This document shows positions 34,348-40,894 of a stretch of 53,057 nt of DNA, piece after piece. The stretch spans positions 1-53,057 of the forward strand of contig JAEWOJ010000194.1 of NCBI GenBank assembly GCA_023399815.1. Direction: 5' to 3'. A program made the translations under genes and the position numbers. The notes under the pieces were generated by a model. It was given only the letters and a program-made list of their open reading frames with translations, was not told the DNA's origin and ran no database searches. This stretch comes from Pseudomonadota bacterium. Lineage in GTDB: Bacteria > Pseudomonadota > Gammaproteobacteria > Xanthomonadales > Xanthomonadaceae. Within the stretch, counting starts at the first letter, position 1; each line of letters starts with the position of its first letter.

Positions 34348-34568
34348 GCTGCACCTCCAGCCAGTCGAGGTTGTCCAGCGGCTCCGGCGTGGCGCGAGGT
34401 GTTATCCGCAGCTCGTGACCACGGACGAACAGCGCCCCCCCCCCTCTTGCGAGGCTTGAAGTCGCGCAGCAGGTTGGCACGCGTGCCGATCACATCTATG
34501 CATGCCTCGGCTTTGCCTTGCCCATCCAGGGCGTCGGCAAGTAGCTCAATCTGGCGAGCGGTACTCAT
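34337..34568 (-). pseudogene. Small early gene interrupted at a G10 tract
   Basis: Starts MSTARQIELLADALDGQGKAEACIDVIGTRANLLRDFKPRKRGGG, then the frame as read runs into Arg/Ala-rich sequence to TGA 34344. Reading one base fewer in the poly-G tract (plus-strand C10, 34435-34444) gives ALFVRGHELRITPRATPEPL and DNLDWLEVQREA before a stop at 34337, far more protein-like. Could be sequencing error, phase variation or ribosomal frameshifting. Confidence 0.55.
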
Positions 34569-34984
34569 GCGGCGACCCTCCCCGTCAGTGCTTCAGACAG
34601 GATTCGGCTACGGGTGCGCTCGGCCTCCAGCTGTTCTGTCAGCAGCCGGACCTTGCGCTCGTTCTCCGATTCCAGGGGGCGCAGGCTGGCCGGGTCATAA
34701 CCCAGTTGCAGGAGCAGCCAGTAGAGCGGCGCAGCGTTGCCGCAGCGCTGCATCAGCCTCACCAGTTGCTCGCCACTGGGCGAGTTCTGGCCGGTCTTGC
34801 AACGGGACCACACGGCGTCCTGCATGCCGATCTCGGCGGCGATGGCCTTGTCCTGCAGGCCGCTTTTGCTGGCGCAGTACGTCAGCACCGCGCCCCAGTT
34901 CTGCTGCCGCGCCACGTCTGCCATGTCCACCTTCGTCGGGTGGCCGCGCATCGGCAGACTGAGTTGTTGATCAGAGTGGATCAT
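34565..34984 (-). CDS. CII-position transcriptional regulator-like protein
   Basis: 139 aa. Contains an HTH-like helix pair (GLQDKAIAAEIGMQDAVWSRCKTGQN), then APLYWLLLQLGYDP and a C-terminal coiled coil (SENERKVRLLTEQLEAERTR). Such proteins recur in xanthomonad-type phages downstream of cro and are likely DNA-binding. Two adjacent dyads (34997-35020) precede the gene. A lysogeny activator role (CII) is inferred from position only. Confidence 0.6.
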   Translation of the reverse strand: MIHSDQQLSLPMRGHPTKVDMADVARQQNWGAVLTYCASKSGLQDKAIAAEIGMQDAVWSRCKTGQNSPSGEQLVRLMQRCGNAAPLYWLLLQLGYDPASLRPLESENERKVRLLTEQLEAERTRSRILSEALTGRVAA

Positions 34985-34996
34985 GCGTCTTGACTC

Positions 34997-35020
34997 GCGT
35001 TGACCAACGCCCTGAGGGCG
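34997..35020. promoter_or_regulatory. Two adjacent dyads upstream of the CII-like gene
   Basis: GCGTTG-AC-CAACGC (34997-35010) and CGCCCT-G-AGGGCG (35008-35020) overlap by three bases just before ATG 34984. Candidate operator or transcript hairpin; neither is followed by a U-tract. Confidence 0.4.
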
Positions 35021-35050
35021 AAATAAAGGCCCGCCCCGCAGGACGAGCCG

Positions 35051-35176
35051 ATGGATGTGTCAGTGCAAAGAACCCCGCCGAACGTCACGCAGCTCGTGCG
35101 CGTCTGCGGGCGTGTGTTCGCCGTGCGATGGGTGCGCGGGAAGTGCGTTGTGCGGGTGCTGCGGAGGGGCCAGTAG
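35051..35176 (+). CDS. Possible 41-aa basic protein
   Basis: ATG 35051 with AGGA 8 nt upstream, ending TAG 35174-35176; Val/Arg-rich (VTQLVRVCGRVFAVRWVRGK). Opposite to the cro-cII transcript. Might be a small antisense-strand gene or a chance frame. Confidence 0.25.
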   Translation: MDVSVQRTPPNVTQLVRVCGRVFAVRWVRGKCVVRVLRRGQ

Positions 35177-35246
35177 ATGGCCGGCGTAGGCGCCCGCCTG
35201 CCGGTACGATGGGAGTGCTACCCACCCACCGATACCGGAGACGGAC

Positions 35247-35477
35247 ATGTACGACGTACAGAAATTGGAACTGCGCGTGCGGCAACTGGAAGCCAAGGCC
35301 GAAGCCCAGGCGGAATTGCTGCTGATGATCGGGAAGACAATCACCGCCACATCCCCAGCCGCATCAGAACTGCTTTCGGAACTCCGCGCCGCAGCAACCT
35401 ACGGCGGGCCATCCAGCGCGAAGAAAGAACTCGCAGCGCTTGCGCAAGCCGTTGCAGGCGCGTCTTCCGGCTCCTGA
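35247..35477 (+). CDS. Hypothetical coiled-coil protein
   Basis: 76 aa, N-terminal heptad-like helix (VQKLELRVRQLEAKAEAQAELLLMIGKTI) then Ala/Ser-rich. GGAG lies 8 nt upstream of ATG 35247. On the plus strand between the cro-like and cII-like genes, so antisense to the leader of the latter. No family recognised. Confidence 0.6.
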   Translation: MYDVQKLELRVRQLEAKAEAQAELLLMIGKTITATSPAASELLSELRAAATYGGPSSAKKELAALAQAVAGASSGS

Positions 35478-35557
35478 GGAACAGGAACAGGCGCAGTGCG
35501 CGTTCATTGCGGGCGCGCACTGCATCAATGACCCATGCTCGGGCGATGACGGGGCTG

Positions 35558-35794
35558 TCAGGCCGCATCGGACACCCCCTTCTCGGGCGCCGGGCCGAAG
35601 ATCACGGACTCCTTCGTCACGATCTCGGGGCCGAGTCTCTTGGTGGCGCGCTCGATCTTCTCTGCGAATTCAGGGCTGCCGCGCCGCCCGTTCCAGCGCG
35701 TGGCTATCTGCCACAGGTAGTCCGGCGATGTGCCGCACTCTTCGGCCAACGCCTGACGGCGCCCCATGTCGGAGATATAAGTGAGCAGGTCCAT
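35558..35794 (-). CDS. Cro-like (YdaS-type) repressor
   Basis: 78 aa. MDLLTYISDMGRRQALAEECGTSPDYLWQIATRWNGRRGSPE has the HTH of Cro/YdaS proteins and ends with a short unstructured tail. Divergent from the CI-like gene across three operators. Its probable promoter would start transcription at or within a base or two of the ATG, so the mRNA may be leaderless; no good SD is present. Confidence 0.75.
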   Translation of the reverse strand: MDLLTYISDMGRRQALAEECGTSPDYLWQIATRWNGRRGSPEFAEKIERATKRLGPEIVTKESVIFGPAPEKGVSDAA

Positions 35795-35799
35795 GCATA

Positions 35800-35830
35800 T
35801 ATCTAGCCTCACGCTAGATGCAAATGTCAA
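35800..35830 (-). promoter_or_regulatory. PR-like promoter of the cro-like operon
   Basis: Minus strand TTGACA (35830-35825) and TAGATA (35805-35800), spacer 19 bp; the shorter-spaced alternative GCTAGA is a weaker -10. Overlapped by operators 1 and 2, so repression by the CI-like protein is expected. Confidence 0.6.
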
Positions 35831-35869
35831 GCACCACGCTAGACCATTGCCATCTAGCTGCCCGCTAGC
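35802..35869. promoter_or_regulatory. OR-like region: three 17-bp operators
   Basis: O1 35802-35818 (TCTAGC-ctcac-GCTAGA, perfect), O2 35827-35843 (TCAAGC-accac-GCTAGA), O3 35853-35869 (TCTAGC-tgccc-GCTAGC). Centres are 25 and 26 bp apart. Same sequence class as the pair at 38037-38074. Analogous to lambda OR1-3. Confidence 0.85.
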
Positions 35870-35877
35870 CTTCCGCT

Positions 35878-36375
35878 ATGAAGACCATTGAAGAAATCCG
35901 GCTAGAGAACTTGGCTGAACTGAGAAAGTGCTTTCCATCTGAACGCCAGTTCGCCATCAAGCTCAATAAGGCTCCCAACCAGGTCAACCAGTGGTTCGGC
36001 AAGGGCGCTGCCCGTGCCATTCAGAGCGACTCGGCCAGAGAGGTAGAGATCATCGTCGGAAAGCCTCGCGGGTGGCTCGACAATGACCATTCTCAACTCC
36101 AGCGACTGGATGCTGAGATCATCCGCTCTGCGATCACCGTGGCCAAAAAGTCGTTCCGACTTACCCACGGTGAGGAGCTTGTGATCGAACGCGACCCAGA
36201 GGTGTTCGCCCAGGCTCTACGCGCCGCTATTGCGCAAAGACAGAGGACGGAGGGCGAAAATGCTGGACTTGGATCAGGAGATGGACAAACTGGCGCAGTT
36301 GGTGGCACTGCGAGCGCACCGGAAGATGGGCAGGAAGCCAAGCCTGCGCGCAGTAGAAAGCGAAAGAGCGCCTGA
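35878..36375 (+). CDS. CI-like phage repressor without peptidase domain
   Basis: 165 aa. N-terminal HTH region (LRKCFPSERQFAIKLNKAPNQVNQWFGKGAARAI) with the helix spacing of XRE repressors, a middle helical segment, and a disordered Gly/Lys/Arg-rich tail. No S24/LexA-type self-cleavage domain, so SOS-induced autocleavage is not expected. ATG 35878 has no SD; TAGCCT at 35866-35871 would start RNA at the ATG, as lambda cI from PRM. Confidence 0.72.
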   Translation: MKTIEEIRLENLAELRKCFPSERQFAIKLNKAPNQVNQWFGKGAARAIQSDSAREVEIIVGKPRGWLDNDHSQLQRLDAEIIRSAITVAKKSFRLTHGEELVIERDPEVFAQALRAAIAQRQRTEGENAGLGSGDGQTGAVGGTASAPEDGQEAKPARSRKRKSA

Positions 36376-36664
36376 GGCAAGGGAAGAGGAAGCTGCAGAG
36401 GAGCCTCCTTCGCGACTACCTGACTGGACAACGCATCAACCGGTAGACGTGTCGGATCGGGCTTTGAAGATGCACAAGATCATGGTCATCGCCAACACGT
36501 ACAGTTGGCAGATCGCGATCACGCACTTCCTCATGACCAAAGGTGTGCCGTACCTGTCGGACCTGACAGAGCCGCAGCTAGATGACCTGCTAGACCGGAT
36601 GCACGGCTACGTCGATGCCGCGGAGACCGGCGCCTGCCTGGATGATGCGCTGCCGATGGCCTGA
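36260..36664 (+). CDS. Hypothetical protein overlapping the repressor gene
   Basis: 134 aa from ATG 36260 with SD GGAGGG 7 nt upstream. Overlaps the last 116 nt of the repressor in another frame. C-terminal KMHKIMVIANTYSWQIAITHFLMTKGVPYLSDLTEPQLDDLLDRM looks globular. Followed by a strong terminator. Probably co-expressed with the repressor in the lysogen; no family recognised. Confidence 0.65.
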   Translation: MLDLDQEMDKLAQLVALRAHRKMGRKPSLRAVESERAPEAREEEAAEEPPSRLPDWTTHQPVDVSDRALKMHKIMVIANTYSWQIAITHFLMTKGVPYLSDLTEPQLDDLLDRMHGYVDAAETGACLDDALPMA

Positions 36665-36693
36665 CTTCTGTCCCAACTTGGGACGCCCTACGA

Positions 36694-36719
36694 AAAAGCC
36701 CCGCGTGTGCGGGGCTTTT
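36694..36719. terminator. Bidirectional terminator after the repressor operon
   Basis: AAAAGCCCCGC, loop GTGT, GCGGGGCTTTT: 11-bp stem with A/T tracts at both ends. Ends the repressor operon (plus) and the protease gene (minus). Confidence 0.88.
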
Positions 36720-36742
36720 CTGAACTTGCCAGCGGCATTTGT

Positions 36743-37783
36743 TCAATTTATCGCAACAACATCAGCGCGCTTGGGATCGACTTCTTCCCTTGCGACGACT
36801 CCATCAATCTCGGGCGCCTCTCCATTTGCGCCTGCATGATTTCCCTCATCCTGGCGATCTCCGACTCCATCTGCTTCGCCGCCTGCTGCGGCTTCGTAGG
36901 CACCACCGGCCTCACCGTTGGCTTCAGTTGGCATTGGCTGTTCATCTTTAATTTCCAGTTCGTCAGAGAAAAATTCGATTACGTTTCCATCGGGGATGAA
37001 CGCGGCATTCCCTATGGACATTGCCAAGTCGTTCTCAAGTGATGATGGTTCGCGCACATTCTTAAAAATCAGGCTTGATTCGAGACGATCAATCACGAAT
37101 CCATGCGATGAATACCCTTGCACCAGAAAGTCAAGCATTTCATCTGTGAAGTTCTTGCTACGAATCTGCAATCTCAGTCCGTAGTCTTTCGCGATGGCCA
37201 CGGCCCTTGACTGCTCGCCAATGGACAACGGGTCAATCTGTCTTGTGATTGGCTCGTGTAGTTCGACCGCCATTTTAGCCGCAAGTTCCGCCGCCAACTT
37301 GAATGTGATGGCGTTCAAGCTCCTCTGCTTGATCTGAAGCATGTAGCCCTCGAAGGCCTCAAATGCCCTCTGCTGCACTTGCTTCAGAGCCTCGCTGACC
37401 GCCAATCCAGACCCATACTCCCCAATCTCGTCCTTCCGCTGTAGCTGAACATCTAGTGGGCCAAGCTCACCAAAGTCGCCTATTACAAGCTCGTGGGCGC
37501 CCAAGACACACAGCGTTCCAGCGCTCTTGCACCACCCAGGAACGTAGGCCGTTACCTGCTCATAAGAGTTCTGGAAGGCCCTTGCAATGCGGTAAGACGC
37601 ATCGGCATCGCCGCCATTGGACGTGAGTACGAGCAGCACCTTTGAGCGCCGCTTTCTGCTGGCTAGCTGCGCAATGACCCTTGAGTCATGCCCCCGATTA
37701 AAGTCAGCGCTGTAAACGAATACATCGCAATCGCCAGCCTCGGCGATCTGGTTCGCAATTTGGATTGCGTCCTTCTTGGACAT
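36743..37783 (-). CDS. SDH-type (SppA/ClpP-like) serine protease
   Basis: 346 aa. VLLVLTSNGGDADASYRIARAF then GWCKSAGTLCVLGAHELVIGDFGELGPLDVQ matches the serine dehydrogenase proteinase family of the ClpP/crotonase fold; Ser87 in KSAGT is the likely nucleophile. C-terminal ~80 residues are acidic, Glu/Ala-rich and disordered. No membrane segment, so cytoplasmic. SD AGGGGAAGGG before ATG 37783; TACGAT (37810-37805) a weak -10. Lower GC than neighbours; sits where lambda has rex. Confidence 0.78.
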   Translation of the reverse strand: MSKKDAIQIANQIAEAGDCDVFVYSADFNRGHDSRVIAQLASRKRRSKVLLVLTSNGGDADASYRIARAFQNSYEQVTAYVPGWCKSAGTLCVLGAHELVIGDFGELGPLDVQLQRKDEIGEYGSGLAVSEALKQVQQRAFEAFEGYMLQIKQRSLNAITFKLAAELAAKMAVELHEPITRQIDPLSIGEQSRAVAIAKDYGLRLQIRSKNFTDEMLDFLVQGYSSHGFVIDRLESSLIFKNVREPSSLENDLAMSIGNAAFIPDGNVIEFFSDELEIKDEQPMPTEANGEAGGAYEAAAGGEADGVGDRQDEGNHAGANGEAPEIDGVVAREEVDPKRADVVAIN

Positions 37784-38036
37784 GCCCTTCCCCTATGTCG
37801 CGCGATCGTAGCATCAAATCTCATCGTGCATTCAGTGAGGCCGCATCATTGCCCCTCTCCCTGCATGGGTAGCTGTACTGCAAAGCCCGTGCCATCCACC
37901 CTCGCCCCGGCCACCTCCCGCCCCTCTTCCACCCCGAAACCCTTGCTGCGCCAAGCTTCCGGGGCGGCCTGCTGGATGCACCTGCAGTGCACTACCTGAA
38001 CGAGATGTTAGGCGTTCAGAGTTTGATGAAGGAATG

Positions 38037-38078
38037 TCTAGCTCAATGCTTGACATGTCTAGCCAGAGGCTAGATATT
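38037..38078 (+). promoter_or_regulatory. PL/OL-like promoter with two operators
   Basis: TTGACA (38050-38055), 17-bp spacer, GATATT (38073-38078). Operators at 38037-38053 (TCTAGC-tcaat-GCTTGA) and 38058-38074 (TCTAGC-cagag-GCTAGA, perfect) overlap the -35 and spacer. Drives the rightward early operon to the integrase. The rest of the 37784-38129 interval shows no convincing gene. Confidence 0.85.
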
Positions 38079-38129
38079 ACCTCCAACGCCCCACGACACC
38101 CGGATTCCCGGAGGGGCTTGGAGATCGAG

Positions 38130-38306
38130 ATGAACGTCAGCACCGCTTCTGCCCTGATCGCCGCCGCGCTCGAGACCGGCAAGATCGACCGCGACACCGC
38201 CGTCGCTGCCCAGGCCGCCATCCGCACGAAGCGGTATGGCAGCCGCATGACCTCTGACCGGATCGCTGCGGTCCTCGCCCACCGCTTTGGCATCGTGGAG
38301 GGCTGA
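38130..38306 (+). CDS. Hypothetical 58-aa early protein
   Basis: 58 aa from ATG 38130 (GGAG 6 nt before). STASALIAAALETGKIDRDTAVAAQAAIRTKRY, helical and Ala-rich. First gene behind the OL-like promoter. The longer open frame upstream would start inside the operators and is not credible. No family recognised. Confidence 0.7.
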   Translation: MNVSTASALIAAALETGKIDRDTAVAAQAAIRTKRYGSRMTSDRIAAVLAHRFGIVEG

Positions 38307-38309
38307 TCG

Positions 38310-38894
38310 ATGAACCAGCAACTGGCAGTAGACGCAGACCGCCTGGCACAGGTGCAGGCGATGGAGCTGAGCAGCGGCGGCCACGGCAACATGTCCGAGG
38401 GCATGTGCGTGATGGAGGCGGTGTCGTTCGTGGCCGGCGAGCCGTGGACCGACAGCCCGCAGTGCGCTTGCCCGGTGATCGCCACGTTCCTGCGCAACTG
38501 GAACGACTCGCTGCCGGACGACGAGCGCAACGACCTGCTGAAAGACCTGATTCCGCGCCTCGTCGGCACTCGCTCCACGGCTGCTGTCGAGCAGCGCCGC
38601 GCCACGATGGCCGCCGATTGGCTGATCCGCGAACACACTCCGGCATGGCTGCGTCTGGCCGGGCTGACGGCTCAGGCGGATGCGCTCGCTGGCCTCCCCG
38701 AAATCACCGACTTCACCCAATGCCCTGGGCCGATGCCCACCTTGCAGGCGGTTCGCAGTGATGCGGCTGCCGCGGGGGATGCCGCGTGGGATGCCGCGGG
38801 GGCTGCCGCGGGGGCTGCCCTGGCCGACGCCAAGAAGGCCCTGCAGCAGTCGGCAAAGCAGCTGGTCATCCGCATGATCGAGTGCGGGGGCTGA
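38310..38894 (+). CDS. Hypothetical protein with DAAWDAAG repeats
   Basis: 194 aa. MCVMEAVSFVAGEPWTDSPQCACPVIATFLRNWND and LIPRLVGTRST form a conserved-looking N-terminal domain I have seen in unrelated phage and actinobacterial hypotheticals. The C-terminal part has a short repeat (DAAAAGDAAWDAAGAAAGAA) from a GC-rich DNA repeat at about 38760-38820. Function unknown. Confidence 0.7.
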   Translation: MNQQLAVDADRLAQVQAMELSSGGHGNMSEGMCVMEAVSFVAGEPWTDSPQCACPVIATFLRNWNDSLPDDERNDLLKDLIPRLVGTRSTAAVEQRRATMAADWLIREHTPAWLRLAGLTAQADALAGLPEITDFTQCPGPMPTLQAVRSDAAAAGDAAWDAAGAAAGAALADAKKALQQSAKQLVIRMIECGG

Positions 38895-38897
38895 GCC

Positions 38898-39227
38898 ATG
38901 GCCCTCCAACTCCACACGATGAGCCGGTCCGCGCAGCGGGCCTACGACAACATGAGCCCGCCGGAGCGCGAGGAACTGGACGACGTGGCACTGGCCGCGC
39001 TCCAGGCCACCCCGGCGATGCTGGAAGAGACCTTCGGCGATCAGCGCGCCCCGTGGTTCGCCAAGGCCGCCCGGCTGCTGGACTCCGGCGATGACATTGC
39101 CTTCGCCGCGCTGGTTCGTAAGGCCCGCAACGAGTACGTCATGGGGTCCATCGAGGACTTGATCGAAGACGATGGCCTGACCGGCGACGAAGCGCTGAAC
39201 CAGATGCTGCGGAGGGCTGCGGCATGA
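38898..39227 (+). CDS. Hypothetical early protein
   Basis: 109 aa, helical and acidic (SPPEREELDDVALAALQATP, SIEDLIEDDGLTGDEALNQMLR). No family recognised. 3 nt after the previous gene, ATGA overlap with the next. Confidence 0.65.
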   Translation: MALQLHTMSRSAQRAYDNMSPPEREELDDVALAALQATPAMLEETFGDQRAPWFAKAARLLDSGDDIAFAALVRKARNEYVMGSIEDLIEDDGLTGDEALNQMLRRAAA

Positions 39228-39586
39228 GCGCGCACAAGCACACGCCGATGGAAGTTGCCGCCGCACGGGCAATCTGCCGCCTGCACTCCGATATGTGCCA
39301 TGTGGACTTCGATGACGACTGGAATATCTACAGCAGCGACTTCCTGAAGGAAGCAAAGATCGCCCTAGACGCAGCCGCCGCGCCGGAGCTGCTGGAGGCG
39401 CTGATCAAGAAGGTCAAGGACGCCGAACAACGGTTCTTCGAGGACTGGCTGGAGTTCAGCAGCCCCAGCGGCGCCCACGAAGAGGTCCAGCGCCAGTGGC
39501 TGGCAAGCAATGACTACCGCGGCTTCATCGGCGAATGGGGCGAGCAGATCGCCGCCATCGCCAAGGCCACGGGAGAGCAGCCATGA
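39224..39586 (+). CDS. Hypothetical early protein
   Basis: 120 aa. HTPMEVAAARAICRLHSDMCHVDFDDDW begins a helical protein with a central AAAAPELLEALIKKVKDAEQRF stretch common in phage early proteins. Function unknown. Overlaps both neighbours by 4 nt. Confidence 0.65.
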   Translation: MSAHKHTPMEVAAARAICRLHSDMCHVDFDDDWNIYSSDFLKEAKIALDAAAAPELLEALIKKVKDAEQRFFEDWLEFSSPSGAHEEVQRQWLASNDYRGFIGEWGEQIAAIAKATGEQP

Positions 39587-39705
39587 AACGCGACCCCGCC
39601 GTTGATCGTTTCGTCCGCGAGTCTGCGTGGGACATGGCTGCCATTGCAGTCGTGGCGTTCATCGCAGGTGCTGCCGCGGCAACCCTGCTGGGAGCGCTGG
39701 TATGA
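39583..39705 (+). CDS. 40-aa single-span membrane protein
   Basis: ATG 39583 overlaps the previous stop (ATGA), with GGGAGAGCAG before it. Charged N-terminus (KRDPAVDRFVRESAW) and one membrane span (AAIAVVAFIAGAAAATLLGAL). Below usual length cut-offs. First of three coupled small membrane proteins. Confidence 0.65.
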   Translation: MKRDPAVDRFVRESAWDMAAIAVVAFIAGAAAATLLGALV

Positions 39706-39794
39706 AGCGCTTCGCCTGGTCCGCTCTCGGCTACTCGGCAATGACCGCGATGCTCGCGCTAATGGCGTGGTGCGCAGTGCAGGTGCAGCCATGA
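39702..39794 (+). CDS. 30-aa membrane protein
   Basis: ATGA overlaps at both ends. MKRFAWSALGYSAMTAMLALMAWCAVQVQP is a single hydrophobic helix with a basic start. Real translation is inferred from the coupling. Confidence 0.5.
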   Translation: MKRFAWSALGYSAMTAMLALMAWCAVQVQP

Positions 39795-40024
39795 TCCGGC
39801 TCGTTCTCTACCCCGCGCTGCTGGTGTTCTTCGCCGACATGCTCCGGCGCGCCTTCATCGTGCATGCCGACTCCCTGCTGCTGCCCATCGCCGGCGTCGT
39901 GTTCCTGCTGGCCATCGGCACTGCCCGCGCCTGGCGCCGCACGGTCCGCCGCCTCACACGCAATCGAATTGGATTCGTCCGCCCGCGCAGCTTCCCCGCC
40001 CAGCGCAAGCGCGACGTCCGCTGA
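39791..40024 (+). CDS. 77-aa membrane protein
   Basis: Two hydrophobic segments (LVLYPALLVFFADML and SLLLPIAGVVFLLAIG) and a strongly basic C-terminus (RRTVRRLTRNRIGF). Third of the coupled trio. No family recognised; a holin-like topology, but in the early operon. Confidence 0.6.
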   Translation: MIRLVLYPALLVFFADMLRRAFIVHADSLLLPIAGVVFLLAIGTARAWRRTVRRLTRNRIGFVRPRSFPAQRKRDVR

Positions 40025-40056
40025 CCAATTTCCCAACGCCCAGGAGGGCACCTGCA

Positions 40057-40329
40057 ATGAGCGAATCCACCCGTCCGGTCATCGTGACCACCGAACACCG
40101 CGGCGTCTTCTTCGGCTACGCCGGCGACATCAGCGGCACCGAGATCAAGCTCGACAACGCCCGCATGGCCATCGCCTTCGGCACCACCCGCGGCATTCTT
40201 GAACTGGCCGAGACCGGCCCGACCGGTCGCAGCAAGATCAGCGCCCGCGCGCCGTCCATCGACGTGCGCAAGGTCACCGCGGTGATCGAGGTCGCTCCCG
40301 CCGCTGTCGAAGCCTGGGAGAAGGCGTGA
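40057..40329 (+). CDS. DUF6948-like small phage protein
   Basis: 90 aa. VIVTTEHRGVFFGYAGD, then KLDNARMAIAFGTTRGILELAETGP recalls the small phage family listed as DUF6948; I hold this from memory. SD AGGAGG 9 nt upstream of ATG 40057. Function unknown. Confidence 0.65.
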   Translation: MSESTRPVIVTTEHRGVFFGYAGDISGTEIKLDNARMAIAFGTTRGILELAETGPTGRSKISARAPSIDVRKVTAVIEVAPAAVEAWEKA

Positions 40330-40649
40330 TGAACGCGCACGCGCTGGCATACAAGCCGCGCGTGACCGTTGTCGATGTGCTCGACGCGGGCGCCTGCATC
40401 GAAGGCGTGAAGTCCTTCATCCGGGGGAACGGCGGCGTCATCGTCGCGGAGACCGCGAAGTTCCTGCGGAAGTCGGAATGGATCGCCAAGGCCGCGAATG
40501 CGGGCTTGGACGGCTACGGCGACGGCTACGGCTACGGCAACGGCGACGGCTACGGCTACGGCGACGGCTACGGCTACGGCTACGGCGACGGCGACGGCTA
40601 CGGCAACGGCTACGGCTACGGCTACGGCGACGGCAACGGCAACGGCTGA
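40329..40649 (+). CDS. Protein with Gly-Tyr/Asp/Asn repeat tail
   Basis: 106 aa (GTG 40326 also possible). N-terminal ~58 residues (RVTVVDVLDAGACIEGVKSFIRGNGG, TAKFLRKSEWIAKAANAGLDG) form a compact domain. The rest is 22 units of Gly-X with X = Tyr, Asp or Asn. Related phage proteins with GYG/GDG tails exist; their role is unknown. Confidence 0.7.
   Translation: MNAHALAYKPRVTVVDVLDAGACIEGVKSFIRGNGGVIVAETAKFLRKSEWIAKAANAGLDGYGDGYGYGNGDGYGYGDGYGYGYGDGDGYGNGYGYGYGDGNGNG
40512..40643. repeat. (GGCNAC)22 hexanucleotide tract
   Basis: 22 units of GGC-NAC where N is T, G or A and never C. In frame with the host gene, so unit gain or loss would alter tail length without frameshift. Confidence 0.9.
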
Positions 40650-40678
40650 CCGACCACGGAGAGGAATGCGCAGTGGTG

Positions 40679-40894
40679 ATGCGCGAGGACCGCAGTTCAG
40701 CGGATAAGCCAGTAATGAGGCCCGCAAGCCGGGATACACACCTCCGGCCCTCTCCACCCAATCCCCCTGCCGCCCGCTCCCCTCGGGCGGCACCCGCGGA
40801 ACTGACCTCCCCTCCAGTTCCGCACCCGGCCGGGCGGGCAATCCCGGCACCTATCCCGCAACGCCGGCGCCGCCGGCAAAGGACTTTCGAGTGA
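40679..40894 (+). CDS. Possible 71-aa Pro/Arg-rich ORF or leader
   Basis: Fills the otherwise geneless 40650-40890 interval. Proline- and arginine-rich (RPSPPNPPAARSPRAAPAEL), stop overlapping the GTG start of the DUF1566 gene (GTGA). Composition gives little coding signal and no good SD is present, so it may be an untranslated structured leader instead. Confidence 0.25.
   Translation: MREDRSSADKPVMRPASRDTHLRPSPPNPPAARSPRAAPAELTSPPVPHPAGRAIPAPIPQRRRRRQRTFE

Noticed and set aside
35177..35806. 209-aa plus-strand ORF in the immunity region
   Set aside because: Overlaps the better-supported 35247 gene and the cro-like gene; Arg-rich shadow.
40512..40643. Possible CRISPR array
   Set aside because: Units are 6 bp without spacers and are in frame within a gene; a simple repeat.
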